A stretch of 64,000 nt of DNA from JAAYJT01 sp037445555 (GCA_037445555.1 JBBIKG010000005.1:1-64000); one strand, 5' to 3'. Positions 36,617-46,372 are shown, counted from the stretch's first letter. Notes: a model not told the origin generated them from the letters alone. Program-made: numbers and translations.

Positions 36617-38938
36617 ATGAAAAAAAAATTAATTCTGGTATCAGCTTCAATGGCCTGCCTGATAATTCTCTGCCTTTTCGCCTGCCAACCTGATAAGGAA
36701 AACAATGCTGCATTTGATTACACCGAGCTTGTTAATCCCCTGATTGGAACGCATAACATGGGCCATACCTATCCGGGAGCAACAGTTCCATTTGGTATGG
36801 TGCAGCTCAGCCCGGCTACGGGTTTTCAGTCGTTTCACCGCGACAATAAATATAATCCCGACACCTACCGCTACTGCTCAGGCTACCAGTATGGCGATTC
36901 GCTAATCTTTGGCTTTGCCCACACCCATTTCAGCGGTACCGGTCACAGCGACCTGGGTGATTTTCTTCTGATGCCTGCCACAGGGTCTGTGTCTCTTGAC
37001 CCGGGATACAAACCACTGTCGTCAGGCGGTTGGGGTAGCCGATTCAAGCATGAAAACGAAACCGCCCAGCCTGCATATTACCGAGTAACACTTGATGACT
37101 GCCCCGTGACGGCCGAACTGACAGCAAGCGAGCGGGTGGGCATGCACCGATACACCTTTTGTGGCACCGATACTGCCAACCTGATTCTCGACATGATGTA
37201 TAACATTTACCATCATGACAGCAAAAATGTGTGGGTGTTTTTACGGGTGGAAAATGATACGCTGGTGACTGGCTACAGGCAAACCCACGGATGGGCGCGT
37301 ACCCGCTATATGTACTTTGCCATGACTTTCTCAAAGCCTATCTCTGAATATGGCTGCCGCAAATTTGACAATCCAGGATACAACGGTTTTTACCGGAAAT
37401 TCGATGAACAGAATAATTTCCCTGAAATGGCAGGCCGCAACCTGCGTGCATGGTTCAGGTTTGACTTGCAGAACGCCGGACAATTACAGGTGAAAATGGC
37501 ACTCTCGGCCGTAAGCACAGATGGGGCACTCAAAAACCTGAAAGCAGAAATTCCGCACTGGGATTTTGACAAAGTCCGAGACCAAGGACGTAAAAAATGG
37601 AACTGGGAACTCTCAAAGATTGAGGCCGCTTTCAATAACAGAAACGATTCTATTGTATTTTATTCTGCCCTATACCACACCATGCTGGCACCGGTTGTTT
37701 ATGAGGATGCAGATGGCAGCTACCGCGGCCTGGATCAGAACATCCACACCAGTGAAGGCTTCACCAACTACACAATATTCTCTTTATGGGATACATACCG
37801 AGCCCAACACCCTCTGCTTAATCTGCTGCATCCGGCACGCAACAACGATATGATTCACAGCATGCTTGCCCACTATGATCAAAGCGTTCACCATATGTTG
37901 CCTATTTGGAGTCACCATTCCAACGAAAACTGGTGCATGATCGGTTACCACGCCGTATCGGTAATCGCCGATGCCATTGTGAAAGGAACCACCACCATTG
38001 ACAAACACAAAGCGCTCAGGGCATGCGTTTCCACTGCCAATGTTCCCTACTATGATGGTATAAAATATTATGCATCACTCGGCTATGTGCCCGAAGACAA
38101 AAGCAGCAACTCCGTTTCGAAAACCCTGGAGTATGCCTACAACGATTGGTGTATTGCCCAGATAGCCCTCGCAACCGGTGATCAGACAGTCTATCTGGAG
38201 TATCTCGAGCGGGCAAAAAATTATCAAAATTTGTTTGACCCTGAGAGTGGCTATATGCGGCCAAAATTATCAGATGGAAAATGGCGAAGCGAATTTGACC
38301 CCCTTGATACCCACGGGCAGGGGTTCATCGAAGGAAATGCTTTGAACTATGGACTGTATACACCTCATAGCGTAGAGCAGATGATAGAGATGATGGGTGG
38401 GAAAGACCTGTTTGCCGCTCACCTTGATAGAATTTTCGAGATAACTCTTGACGACAGGTACATTGAAAAAAATGAAGACATCACCCGTGATGGCATCATA
38501 GGCGCCTATGTGCACGGGAATGAACCCGGGCATCACATTCCGTATCTGTACAACTGGACTAATAAACCCTGGAAAACGCAGGAACGCGTTCGAATGATCA
38601 TGCGAACTATGTATGCCAATGCTCCGAATGGATTATGCGGTAACGATGATGCCGGTCAGATGAGTGCGTGGTATATCTTCAGCGCCCTGGGCTTTTATCC
38701 GGTGTGCCCTGGCAGCACACATTACGCAATTGGCAGCCCGCTCGTCAATGGTGCGGTCATCAGGCTCGGGAATGGGAAGCATCTGACTATACAAACCCGG
38801 AATCAGGGCGAGAAAAATGTTTACTTGGATCGTGTGCTGGTGAACGGCAAAGAAATTAAGCGTAACCACCTCACACATGATGAGCTTGCAGAGGGAGGAG
38901 AAATTACGTTTATAATGTCTTCCACTCCCCGGTTATAG
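36617..38938 (+). CDS. GH92 family alpha-mannosidase, lipoprotein
   Basis: A Ca2+-dependent exo-acting alpha-mannosidase family enzyme that inverts configuration and trims alpha-1,2/1,3/1,6-linked mannose from glycoprotein glycans. The 773 residues start with a lipoprotein signal ending LFACQPD (Cys about 23). GH92 motifs are YTELVNPLIGTHNMGHTYPGA-type N-terminus, AHTHFSGTGHSDLGDFLLMP (about 99-118), FSLWDTYRAQHPLL (about 390-403), GYVPEDKSSNSVSKTLEYAYNDW, NEPGHHIPYLYNW and GNDDAGQMSAWYIFSALGFYPV. It is likely attached to the outer membrane. No SusCD pair is adjacent, so it is not in an obvious polysaccharide utilisation locus. The next gene encodes a beta-helix protein. Confidence 0.95.
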   Translation: MKKKLILVSASMACLIILCLFACQPDKENNAAFDYTELVNPLIGTHNMGHTYPGATVPFGMVQLSPATGFQSFHRDNKYNPDTYRYCSGYQYGDSLIFGFAHTHFSGTGHSDLGDFLLMPATGSVSLDPGYKPLSSGGWGSRFKHENETAQPAYYRVTLDDCPVTAELTASERVGMHRYTFCGTDTANLILDMMYNIYHHDSKNVWVFLRVENDTLVTGYRQTHGWARTRYMYFAMTFSKPISEYGCRKFDNPGYNGFYRKFDEQNNFPEMAGRNLRAWFRFDLQNAGQLQVKMALSAVSTDGALKNLKAEIPHWDFDKVRDQGRKKWNWELSKIEAAFNNRNDSIVFYSALYHTMLAPVVYEDADGSYRGLDQNIHTSEGFTNYTIFSLWDTYRAQHPLLNLLHPARNNDMIHSMLAHYDQSVHHMLPIWSHHSNENWCMIGYHAVSVIADAIVKGTTTIDKHKALRACVSTANVPYYDGIKYYASLGYVPEDKSSNSVSKTLEYAYNDWCIAQIALATGDQTVYLEYLERAKNYQNLFDPESGYMRPKLSDGKWRSEFDPLDTHGQGFIEGNALNYGLYTPHSVEQMIEMMGGKDLFAAHLDRIFEITLDDRYIEKNEDITRDGIIGAYVHGNEPGHHIPYLYNWTNKPWKTQERVRMIMRTMYANAPNGLCGNDDAGQMSAWYIFSALGFYPVCPGSTHYAIGSPLVNGAVIRLGNGKHLTIQTRNQGEKNVYLDRVLVNGKEIKRNHLTHDELAEGGEITFIMSSTPRL

Positions 38939-38995
38939 AGATACTCCACGGAAATATGATTTGTTTTGATATACACCTTCCTTGAATATCATTCC

Positions 38996-39003
38996 TATAT
39001 TTG
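38996..39003 (+). promoter_or_regulatory. -7 promoter box of the beta-helix gene
   Basis: TATATTTG matches TAnnTTTG, 50 nt before the ATG at 39054. Confidence 0.55.
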
Positions 39004-39053
39004 TATAGTAATCACATAACCTCAGAAGCCAACGTAAAATCAAATCGCAGAAC

Positions 39054-40940
39054 ATGAAAATTTCAATGCTCAGCTCCATCAAATTCCCAGGTATAACCAA
39101 AGCTTCAGCAATTCGGAAGGGAATTCTGATGACTTTATTATATATCGCGCTTGCTTTGCGAGCCATGGCACAGCCATCAGGCGGACCCTACGGGCCAGTT
39201 CCTCAAAATTACCCTGTACCCAAAATCAATGGAACGATCTATTATGTTTCGCCTGATGGATCAACCTCCAATACAGGGCGTTCCTTAGATAATCCAACAA
39301 CACTTGAAAAAGCCATCGCCAGGGTTGTGACCGGAGACGCAATCATCATGCGGGGCGGGATTTACCGAACGGGTAATTTGTTACTGAATCAGGGTATTAC
39401 CATTCAGCCTTTCGGCAACGAAAAGCCGGTGATTAAAGGCACATACATCGCCGATGAGTGGAAAAGCCTGGGAAACGGTCTTTGGACGACGGAATGGAAA
39501 CATCTGTTTCCTGCCAAGCCTGCAGAGTGGTGGTCGCGCGACCGATTTGGCAAAGAGACTCCATTACACCGCTTTAATGACGACATGGTATTTATCGATG
39601 GCAAATTCTTGCAATCGGCAGGTTATGAAGCTGAGGTGGGCGAGGATACATTTTATATCGACTATGATGCCGGCATGGTGTACATTGGCACCGATCCGAC
39701 AGGCAGGCTTGTTGAAATCACAGCGTTCAATATAGCTATCCTGCGGACAACCGGCGAATGTCACGGAAAAACATCGGATAAAACAGGCCCTGTGATCCGG
39801 GGGATTACTTTCACACAATATGCCTACCGAGCCATTGACATCGAAGGTACTGATCCTGAAGGGCTGTCGCACGAAAGCCAGCATGGCAAGCAGGTGGTGG
39901 GTACAGTGCTCGAAAACTGCGAAATATCATTCTGCTCACGCGTTGGTGCCTACCTGAAAGGTGACAACCTCGTTCTTCGCAACTGCAAGGTTAGTGGTAC
40001 CAGCACTGAAGGTATTTATATTATTGCCTCAAACGATGCATTGCTTGAGCGTAACATATTCACCCGCAACAACATAGAACGAATTACCGGATACTATCCG
40101 GCCGCCGTCAAAATCTTCAACCAGAGTTATCGCGTAACTTGTCGCGATAATCTGGTGATTGACTTGCCATGGTCTAACGGTATTTGGTATGATGTAGGCA
40201 ATGTGGACGGGGTATTTGTAAACAACTGGATACAAGATGTCGGAAACGTGAAGCGTGCCTTCGACAGCTCCAGGCCCTGGCCCAGCGATAACGGCTTCTT
40301 TTTTGAGATTTCTAAAGGGGTGATCTGCACCGGAAATCTTTTCGTGAATTGCGATCAGGGAATCTTTATCCTTAATGCATCCGATACACATATCTATAAC
40401 AATACACTGATAAACAGTATCGTATCTATTTCAAGAAATGGACGGAGTCCTGAAAACGACCGCACCTTTGGTTGGCATTCGGGCACCGGACCCGATGTTG
40501 ACAAACGCGATGGGCACATTTTCGTGAACAACCTGTTATTTGCCGATGCTGGTTTTAACCGACCTTTGTTCTATGTGTGGCAACCAGAAAATCTGTGTGC
40601 TCAGTTAAATAAATCACCTCTGAAGAGTATGGATGGAAATGCGTTTGTGCACCCTGCCTCAGCCAAACCTGTGATACTTTTCAGCCCGGCAGATGGCGAA
40701 AGGTGCATGATTGCAGTTCCTTCACCGGAAGAATTGAGAGAGCGAATAAGGTCATTTTCCGGATCATGCCGTATTTTTGGAACTGATATTCCTCTATTCA
40801 AAAGCCGGTTGCTAGGAAACTATCGGTTGCTGCCCTCATCTCCTGTTCAGAGCATCGCCGTCGAGGTACCCGAAAGCATAAAAAAGTTGCTCGGGCTGTC
40901 AAAAAAATATGTCAAATACACCGGAGCATTTCCTCTATGA
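39054..40940 (+). CDS. secreted right-handed parallel beta-helix protein
   Basis: A 628-residue exported protein. The signal peptide ends …LALRAMAQ near residue 41; a shorter form starting at the Met in MTLLYIALALRAMAQ is possible. IYYVSPDGSTSNTGRSLDNPTTLEKAI (about 61-87) is the standard entry into pectate-lyase-like beta-helix enzymes, followed by coils with repeating short hydrophobic strands (VLENCEISFCSRVG, LVLRNCKVSGTSTEG, ALLERNIFTRNN, VICTGNLFVNCDQGIFILNASDTHIYNNTLI). Such proteins are usually polysaccharide lyases or hydrolases. The exact family is not clear. It follows a GH92 gene, which hints at glycan breakdown. Its stop codon overlaps the start of the DUF3795 gene (ATGA). Confidence 0.85.
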   Translation: MKISMLSSIKFPGITKASAIRKGILMTLLYIALALRAMAQPSGGPYGPVPQNYPVPKINGTIYYVSPDGSTSNTGRSLDNPTTLEKAIARVVTGDAIIMRGGIYRTGNLLLNQGITIQPFGNEKPVIKGTYIADEWKSLGNGLWTTEWKHLFPAKPAEWWSRDRFGKETPLHRFNDDMVFIDGKFLQSAGYEAEVGEDTFYIDYDAGMVYIGTDPTGRLVEITAFNIAILRTTGECHGKTSDKTGPVIRGITFTQYAYRAIDIEGTDPEGLSHESQHGKQVVGTVLENCEISFCSRVGAYLKGDNLVLRNCKVSGTSTEGIYIIASNDALLERNIFTRNNIERITGYYPAAVKIFNQSYRVTCRDNLVIDLPWSNGIWYDVGNVDGVFVNNWIQDVGNVKRAFDSSRPWPSDNGFFFEISKGVICTGNLFVNCDQGIFILNASDTHIYNNTLINSIVSISRNGRSPENDRTFGWHSGTGPDVDKRDGHIFVNNLLFADAGFNRPLFYVWQPENLCAQLNKSPLKSMDGNAFVHPASAKPVILFSPADGERCMIAVPSPEELRERIRSFSGSCRIFGTDIPLFKSRLLGNYRLLPSSPVQSIAVEVPESIKKLLGLSKKYVKYTGAFPL

Positions 40941-41236
40941 CAACAATGTCATCCTGCGGGCTAATATGTACTGATTGTCAGTACTATATTAAAAACGAAT
41001 GCAACGGCTGTCATCCGGTGAAAGGTAAAACTTTTTGGGCCTTGCAGCATGTCGAAGGAGGTAGGTGTCCTCTTTACAATTGCGCAGTCCGCCTGAAAGG
41101 ATTCAAAAGCTGCGCTGAGTGCTCCGAGCTTCCTTGCGATTCTTTTTTGCAGTTAAAAGACCCCGATATTTCCGAAGCCGAACATCTGCAAGCCATTTCT
41201 GACCGTGTAAGCAGGTTGAGGAAAATCGGACAGTAG
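40937..41236 (+). CDS. Cys-rich DUF3795 protein
   Basis: A 99-residue cytoplasmic protein with a Cys pattern CGLICTDCQYYIKNECNGC (about 7-25), then CPLYNC (about 44-49) and CAECSELPC (about 58-66), typical of DUF3795, a small metal- or Fe-S-binding family of unknown role common in anaerobes. Its ATG overlaps the stop codon of the beta-helix gene by 4 nt, so translation is probably coupled. An in-frame ATG four codons in (MSSCGLI) could also be used. The link to the secreted beta-helix protein is not understood. Confidence 0.8.
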   Translation: MTTMSSCGLICTDCQYYIKNECNGCHPVKGKTFWALQHVEGGRCPLYNCAVRLKGFKSCAECSELPCDSFLQLKDPDISEAEHLQAISDRVSRLRKIGQ

Positions 41237-41287
41237 AAACAACTATTAAACCTTCACTTATAATTCGTTAAACTTAAGAGGTTTACC

Positions 41288-41929
41288 ATGAAAAAGATTC
41301 TTGTTACCATGATGCTAATTGTGGCATTTATTACCTGTGTGGCGCAGGTAGCCGAACTGATTGAACTTCCCAAGCCAAATACCGACCGGGGCATGGCACT
41401 AATGAAAGCGCTCGGGCAGCGAGCATCTGACAGGGAATTTGATACAACAACTCTGAAACTGGGTGATGTCTCAGATTTGTTATGGGCAGCCAACGGCGTT
41501 AACCGTCCGCTTGAAGGCAAGCGAACCGCGCCTTCTGCTCAGAACGCACAGGATATTGATGTATTTGCCTTCTTCAGGTCGGGCATTTATGTCTATGACG
41601 CACCTGCTCACAATTTGAAACTGATTGAAGCGGGAGATCACAGGGCTGTGCTGGCCGGAAGGCAGGAGACTGTGGCAAAAGCACCCCTGATCGTTTTGCT
41701 TGTATCAGACATTTCAAGGTTTCGCGGAGGCGATCAGGCCCTGCGCCTTGAGTGGGGAGCAATGGATGCAGGTATCGTTTCTCAGAATATTCTTTTGTTT
41801 TGCGCTTCGGAGAAAATGGCATGCAGGCCGCGGGCATCCATGGATAAACCCAAACTCAAAGAGCTTCTCAAACTGCCCGAAAACCAGGTACCGATGCTCA
41901 ATATTCCTGTTGCCTATCAGCAACGCTGA
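41288..41929 (+). CDS. exported nitroreductase-like (SagB/ThcOx-type) protein
   Basis: A 213-residue protein of the nitroreductase superfamily, flavin-binding oxidoreductases. A signal peptide covers about 1-19 (…FITCVAQ). The mature part has LGQRASDREFDTTTLKLGDVSDLLWAANGVNRP, with the usual R-x-S-x-R-x-F FMN-phosphate motif (about 46-54) and LLWAANG (about 67-73). KRTAPSAQNAQDIDVFAF and a Gly/Met-rich LEWGAMDAGIVSQNILLFC segment continue the fold. Members with a signal peptide are frequent in Bacteroidota. The substrate is unknown. It lies 51 nt after the DUF3795 gene and may be co-transcribed with it. Confidence 0.78.
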   Translation: MKKILVTMMLIVAFITCVAQVAELIELPKPNTDRGMALMKALGQRASDREFDTTTLKLGDVSDLLWAANGVNRPLEGKRTAPSAQNAQDIDVFAFFRSGIYVYDAPAHNLKLIEAGDHRAVLAGRQETVAKAPLIVLLVSDISRFRGGDQALRLEWGAMDAGIVSQNILLFCASEKMACRPRASMDKPKLKELLKLPENQVPMLNIPVAYQQR

Positions 41930-41973
41930 TGTATATGAACTAAATATGCTCTCGAAGAAAGACTAAAATGGAC

Positions 41974-41981
41974 TATCTTTG
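41974..41981 (+). promoter_or_regulatory. -7 promoter box of the coiled-coil protein gene
   Basis: TATCTTTG matches TAnnTTTG, 56 nt before the ATG at 42038. Confidence 0.6.
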
Positions 41982-42037
41982 CATCAACAGGCCTAACGAA
42001 ATGAAAATTATTAAGTAATAAACCTAAACCGAAGTAT

Positions 42038-42346
42038 ATGGATCGCGAGAAATTCAAAGAAGAAGCCAAAAAGACCATCGACGAGCTTTTTGAAAAGATT
42101 GAAGGTCTGGAAGCCAAAAAGGATGAATATGTGGATAAAGCCCGGGCCGAATATGAGGAAAAACTGGCCCTTCTGAAAAACCGCAGGCAAGAATTGCAGA
42201 CAAAGCTTGACCAACTGACTGACGCTGCCGATGACAAATGGGATGAGTTTAAAGATACATTTTCATCAGCCGCTGAGTCTTTCAAGGAGGGTTTTGCCAG
42301 ACTCGGATCGTTCTTCAGTAAAGGCTCAAATCCCGACGAAAAATAG
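42038..42346 (+). CDS. small charged coiled-coil protein
   Basis: A 102-residue cytoplasmic protein, very rich in Lys, Glu and Asp. Residues of about 5-70 show heptad-like spacing and should form one long coiled coil or helical hairpin (EEAKKTIDELFEKIEGLEAKK, EEKLALLKNRRQELQTKLDQL). The C-terminal third has aromatic residues at regular helical spacing (FKDTFSSAAESFKEGFARLGSFF). It recalls small stress-response helical proteins of the sll1863/YtxH-like kind, but no firm family is recognised. A clear promoter box suggests independent and possibly strong expression. Confidence 0.7.
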   Translation: MDREKFKEEAKKTIDELFEKIEGLEAKKDEYVDKARAEYEEKLALLKNRRQELQTKLDQLTDAADDKWDEFKDTFSSAAESFKEGFARLGSFFSKGSNPDEK

Positions 42347-42495
42347 AGGCTGCCGGCTACTAAGAATCCGGATTAAACCGATGAGAAAGCATTAAGTGGA
42401 ATTTCATTTTCGACATAATTAGAGATTAGCGACGCTTATCTTCGGCTTCTCTATGACTTATTGCTCATAAAACCCAATTTTAATTACCGGATATA

Positions 42496-42526
42496 TTGAC
42501 AGCGATACCTTGATTTCATATATTTG
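42496..42526 (+). promoter_or_regulatory. promoter of the exported beta-rich protein gene
   Basis: TTG at 42496-42498 and TATATTTG at 42519-42526 are 20 nt apart, a full match to the Bacteroidota -33/-7 layout, 21 nt before the ATG at 42548. Confidence 0.7.
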
Positions 42527-42547
42527 CATAACAATTGCTAAGAAGCC

Positions 42548-43405
42548 ATGATTAAGAAGATATCCATACTCCTTATATTAACCCTCACCGGTTTTTTTCA
42601 TCTCATGGCGCAACAGGGAGTCGATACACTGCACTACAGGATTGAAACACGCGACGGAAATGTATTTACCGGCACCATTGCAGGCGAGGACTCATTGAAG
42701 ATAATCCTCACAACCCGGGACCTTGGTGAAGTTTACATACCCAAGGCTTCCATCAGAAGAAAAGTTACGATAGAACCCCACAAGGTCCATAATAATCAGG
42801 TTTACTACGAAAATCCTCAATCGGGCAGGTATTTCTGGGCACCGGGTGGCTACGGACTGCGTAAGGGCGAGGGCTACTATCAAAACATCTGGGTACTTTG
42901 GAACCAGGCTAGTTATGGATTATCCAAATATTTCTCCGTTGGTGCGGGCATGATCCCTTTATTTTTGTTTGGTTCGGAGGAAACTCCGTTATGGATAGTG
43001 CCTAAGTTCTCCGCACCCATCATTAAAGACAAACTGAATATCGGCGCCGGAGGGCTGGTAGGCGTGCTGGCCGGCGAAGGTGTGGGATTTGGCATTCTTT
43101 ACGGCACAGCTACCTATGGCAGCCGCGACCATAATGTCAGTTTCGGCATGGGGATTGCATATGCCGATGGTGAGTGGGCCGATAATCCGATCATTAACTT
43201 CAGTGGTATGACCAGGGTAAGCCCGAGTACGTACCTTGTTACGGAAAATTACTTTCTTCCTTTTTTTGACGAAGGTCTTATTATATCCTTTGGCGGAAGA
43301 ACCCTGGTGCGCAGAATAGGCATTGATTATGCGCTGGCTGTGCCCATGGGAGCCGGAATGGATGTTAGGGCTATTCCTATTCTTGGGTTCACGGTACCTT
43401 TCTGA
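42548..43405 (+). CDS. exported beta-rich protein, probably outer-membrane; function unknown
   Basis: A 285-residue protein with signal peptide 1-21 (…FFHLMAQ). Residues of about 28-75 (HYRIETRDGNVFTGTIAGEDSLKIILTTRDLGEVYIPKASI) resemble a small SH3/SM-like beta-barrel that appears before membrane beta-domains in Bacteroidota. The remainder alternates short amphipathic strands with Gly-rich turns (YGLSKYFSVGAGMIPLF, LNIGAGGLVGVLAGEGVGFGILYG, HNVSFGMGIAYADGEW) and ends in GFTVPF, whose terminal Phe is typical of outer-membrane barrels. I do not recognise a named family. It is preceded by a full promoter and faces a convergent hydrolase gene. Confidence 0.75.
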   Translation: MIKKISILLILTLTGFFHLMAQQGVDTLHYRIETRDGNVFTGTIAGEDSLKIILTTRDLGEVYIPKASIRRKVTIEPHKVHNNQVYYENPQSGRYFWAPGGYGLRKGEGYYQNIWVLWNQASYGLSKYFSVGAGMIPLFLFGSEETPLWIVPKFSAPIIKDKLNIGAGGLVGVLAGEGVGFGILYGTATYGSRDHNVSFGMGIAYADGEWADNPIINFSGMTRVSPSTYLVTENYFLPFFDEGLIISFGGRTLVRRIGIDYALAVPMGAGMDVRAIPILGFTVPF

Positions 43406-43492
43406 TCACCAGGCGGCATTACGCTAAGAATGTCATCCTCATCCGTTTGATGATTTTAACTGCCTGATATTCACTATTCAGCAAAATCGGTT

Positions 43493-44518
43493 CTAGCGGT
43501 CTGATTTCAGAAAATCGAGTAATATCCTGTTGAAGTCTTTTTCATGTGTTTCCATCGGGTTATGCCCGGCACCTCCGATTACTTCAAGTTTCAGGTCAGG
43601 AATTTTGTCAAGTATGGCTTTGCGCGATGGCAGCGGCACCCAGGTGTCTTTTTCTCCCCAAATTGCCAGCACCGGAATGGACAAAGTACGGCTGTCGACG
43701 GTAAACACCTCATGGCTGCATGCAGATACAGCCAGTATAGCTTTCGGTGCTCCCTTCAGCCGCAGAGGAGCTAAATATTGGTCTATCTCTGCCTTTTCTG
43801 GCTGGCGCCCATAGGCCGAGGTTAATAATTTTTCAATCTTATTTGAAGTCAGATAAAAGAGTCGTGCCAAACCCGCTGCCGCATTGCGGACCAAGCCAAA
43901 GCAGAGAAGGGTTGATTTCCTTACCGAGGGTTCTAATTTTCCAAACACAGCCCCATCGACAATGACCAGCGTATTCATAGCGTGAGGGAACCTCAGAGCC
44001 ATCGCCTGGGCGATGGCAGCCCCCAAACTATGTCCGACAAGATGCCACGAACGGCTGCCAAATTCCTGGTTGAGCCAGTTGGCCATCAACTGATCCCTGA
44101 ACGTAACCGATCCGTTGATACCCGAGGATTTGTCACTATACCCAAAGGGTGGCACATCCACAGCAATAACCTCAAAACCTTGTTGCTGCAGCACAGGTGC
44201 ATTCGACCTCCAGGAGAAGGTAGATCCGCTGAAGCCATGAATAAGCAAAACAGAACCTCTCCTTTCCTCGGCAGGCACAGGCCAGATCCGGTAATGAATC
44301 TTAATTCCTTCGACTAATGAGGAACGGCTGTTTTCGAATGGTGGTAAGCTGGTCCCTCTTCTCTCATAATCAGCGAAATTAATTTCCAGGCTCTGATTTG
44401 TATCGGAAGTATTTAAATATATTGCCGGATGTGAGGCATGGAGGTGACTGCCGAGGCCAAATAACAGCATCAGCGCAAGATACCCAGCCTTACTCTTTTT
44501 ACTGATTATAACCTTCAT
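43493..44518 (-). CDS. exported alpha/beta-hydrolase
   Basis: A 341-residue alpha/beta-hydrolase. A signal peptide covers about 1-28 (…GLGSHLHASHP). Motifs are VLLIHGFSGSTFSW (oxyanion HGF, about 90-103), the nucleophile elbow LVGHSLGAAIAQAM (Ser about 163), the acid in LAIWGEKDTWVPL (Asp about 291) and the base in GGAGHNPMETH (His about 320). Substrate unknown; the lid region between about 200 and 260 is helical. It is convergent with the beta-rich protein gene and divergent from the amidase gene. The call as hydrolase is firm, while esterase, lipase or epoxide hydrolase cannot be distinguished. Confidence 0.9.
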   Translation of the reverse strand: MKVIISKKSKAGYLALMLLFGLGSHLHASHPAIYLNTSDTNQSLEINFADYERRGTSLPPFENSRSSLVEGIKIHYRIWPVPAEERRGSVLLIHGFSGSTFSWRSNAPVLQQQGFEVIAVDVPPFGYSDKSSGINGSVTFRDQLMANWLNQEFGSRSWHLVGHSLGAAIAQAMALRFPHAMNTLVIVDGAVFGKLEPSVRKSTLLCFGLVRNAAAGLARLFYLTSNKIEKLLTSAYGRQPEKAEIDQYLAPLRLKGAPKAILAVSACSHEVFTVDSRTLSIPVLAIWGEKDTWVPLPSRKAILDKIPDLKLEVIGGAGHNPMETHEKDFNRILLDFLKSDR

Positions 44519-44639
44519 TTTTGTCCCGAAATCATTTATTCAAAATTACGTCATTCCTTTCTTCAACAAATCGTTTTCTATAAAACAAACCCAATATCGA
44601 ATTAATTTGGCAACCATTTCTCCAAATGAACATATTACC

Positions 44640-44647
44640 TACATTTG
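44640..44647 (+). promoter_or_regulatory. -7 promoter box of the amidase gene
   Basis: TACATTTG matches TAnnTTTG, 66 nt before the ATG at 44714. An in-frame GTG at 44654 would lie right at the expected transcription start and is not favoured. Confidence 0.5.
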
Positions 44648-44713
44648 TGAGATGTGTTGGTATCATATGCTAACTTAGTTTTATTTCTGTCAACCTCAAT
44701 TATCACTATCATC

Positions 44714-46312
44714 ATGAAGAACTACAAACTAATAATTGCGGCGGGAATGGGTTTTCTGCTGCTTATTTTTGGTGCATGCGGCCAGCAATGCTGCCAGAAA
44801 AAAGACAGTTCTCAGGACGGTTTTACCTACCTCGAGTTCGACATTGCAAAGTTAAGGAAGGGATATGATGATGGTTCCTTCACCATCAGGGATGTGGTAA
44901 AGGCTTATCTTGATCGAATTGAAAAGATAGACAGGAATGGACCGGCAATAAATTCCATCATTGCAGTTAACCCTGATGCCGTTGGTATTGCCGAAGAACT
45001 CGACCGAGAGCTGCGGGAAGGAAAATCCAGGGGTCCGATGCATGGGATACCTGTACTTCTGAAAGATAATATCGATACTCACGACCGGATGCCAACCACA
45101 GCCGGCTCCCGGGCACTGATGAACTCTTTTCCTCTACAGGACAGCTATATTGCCAAAAAGCTTCGTGAGGCCGGTGCTGTCATCATCGGAAAAACGAACC
45201 TGAGCGAATGGGCTAATTTCAGGGGGCAGCTCTCTACGAGCGGATGGAGCGGTGTAGGTGGCCTTACAAGGAACCCTTACGTCTTAAGCCGCAATCCGTG
45301 TGGTTCCAGTTCAGGGTCGGGGGCAGCCGTATCTGCTAACCTGGCTATCGTTGCAATCGGTACCGAAACCAACGGCAGCATTGTATGTCCATCCACAGCC
45401 AATGGCATCGTGGGCATCAAACCAACAGTCGGGCTGCTTAGCCGATCCGGCATAATTCCGATTTCCTTCACACAGGACACCCCCGGACCAATGGCACGCA
45501 CAGTGACAGACGCGGCCATTTGCCTCGGAGTACTGACCGGAATTGACGCCAGTGACACCAAAACACTTGACAGCGAAGGCAGGTATTATGCGGATTATAC
45601 GCAATTTTTAAAGAAAGATGGCCTCAAAGGCAAACGAATCGGGCTTTATAAAGCCCCTCTCGGCAGGCATTTCAAAGTGGATTCCCTGGTTGCCAGAACT
45701 GTGGAAACCATGAAGAACCTCGGAGCTGAATTTGTGGATATTGACGAAATTCCTCTTGCCAGGATCAGCGGGTTTTCGCTCGAGGTTATGCTGTATGAGT
45801 TCAAGGATGGCTTAAATAAATATTTTGTCTCATTGGGTCCCGATGCCCCCATAAAAAATCTCGATGAACTCATTGCTTTCAATCTGAACGACAGCATTGA
45901 ACTCAGGTATTTCAATCAGGACTATTTGCTAAGGGCAAATAAAAAAGGAGATCTGAACTCGGAAGAATACAAACGAGCCCTTGCGAGCATGCTGAAAGGC
46001 ATGCGCGATGACGGCATCGATCGCGTGATGAACCTGCACAGGCTCGACGCTATTATTGCACCCACAGGCAGTCCGGCCTGGCATAGCGACCTGGTGAACG
46101 GCGACAGTTTCCATGTGGGAAGTTCATCGCCAGCAGCCCAGGCGGGTTATCCCAATATTACAGTGCCCATGGGTTTTATTGAACAGTTGCCTGTAGGCAT
46201 TTCGATTTTTGGAAGAGCATGGAGCGAGCATGTGTTGATTGAAATTGCCTATGCATTTGAGCAAGCCACACTCGTGCGCAAGCCGCCAAGATTCCTGAAA
46301 TCAGACTTCTAA
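44714..46312 (+). CDS. amidase-signature-family lipoprotein
   Basis: A 532-residue amidase with the Ser-cisSer-Lys triad: Lys in PVLLKDNIDTHD (about 113), cis-Ser in NPCGSSSGSGAAVSANLA (about 187-204), and the acyl-enzyme Ser in IGTETNGSIVCPS (about 216 or just before). The start ATG 44714 gives a lipoprotein signal peptide ending LLIFGACGQQ, so the enzyme is anchored in the envelope, unlike GatA, which is cytosolic; the acidic and Gln-rich mature start is also unlike GatA. Likely substrates are external amides, peptides or peptidoglycan fragments. It is divergently arranged to the alpha/beta-hydrolase gene. Confidence 0.92.
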   Translation: MKNYKLIIAAGMGFLLLIFGACGQQCCQKKDSSQDGFTYLEFDIAKLRKGYDDGSFTIRDVVKAYLDRIEKIDRNGPAINSIIAVNPDAVGIAEELDRELREGKSRGPMHGIPVLLKDNIDTHDRMPTTAGSRALMNSFPLQDSYIAKKLREAGAVIIGKTNLSEWANFRGQLSTSGWSGVGGLTRNPYVLSRNPCGSSSGSGAAVSANLAIVAIGTETNGSIVCPSTANGIVGIKPTVGLLSRSGIIPISFTQDTPGPMARTVTDAAICLGVLTGIDASDTKTLDSEGRYYADYTQFLKKDGLKGKRIGLYKAPLGRHFKVDSLVARTVETMKNLGAEFVDIDEIPLARISGFSLEVMLYEFKDGLNKYFVSLGPDAPIKNLDELIAFNLNDSIELRYFNQDYLLRANKKGDLNSEEYKRALASMLKGMRDDGIDRVMNLHRLDAIIAPTGSPAWHSDLVNGDSFHVGSSSPAAQAGYPNITVPMGFIEQLPVGISIFGRAWSEHVLIEIAYAFEQATLVRKPPRFLKSDF

Positions 46313-46372
46313 CCGATTGGTCGAAAACTTATCTAGGAAATTCAACATATTTGCTGTGGTAATTAACCTGTA

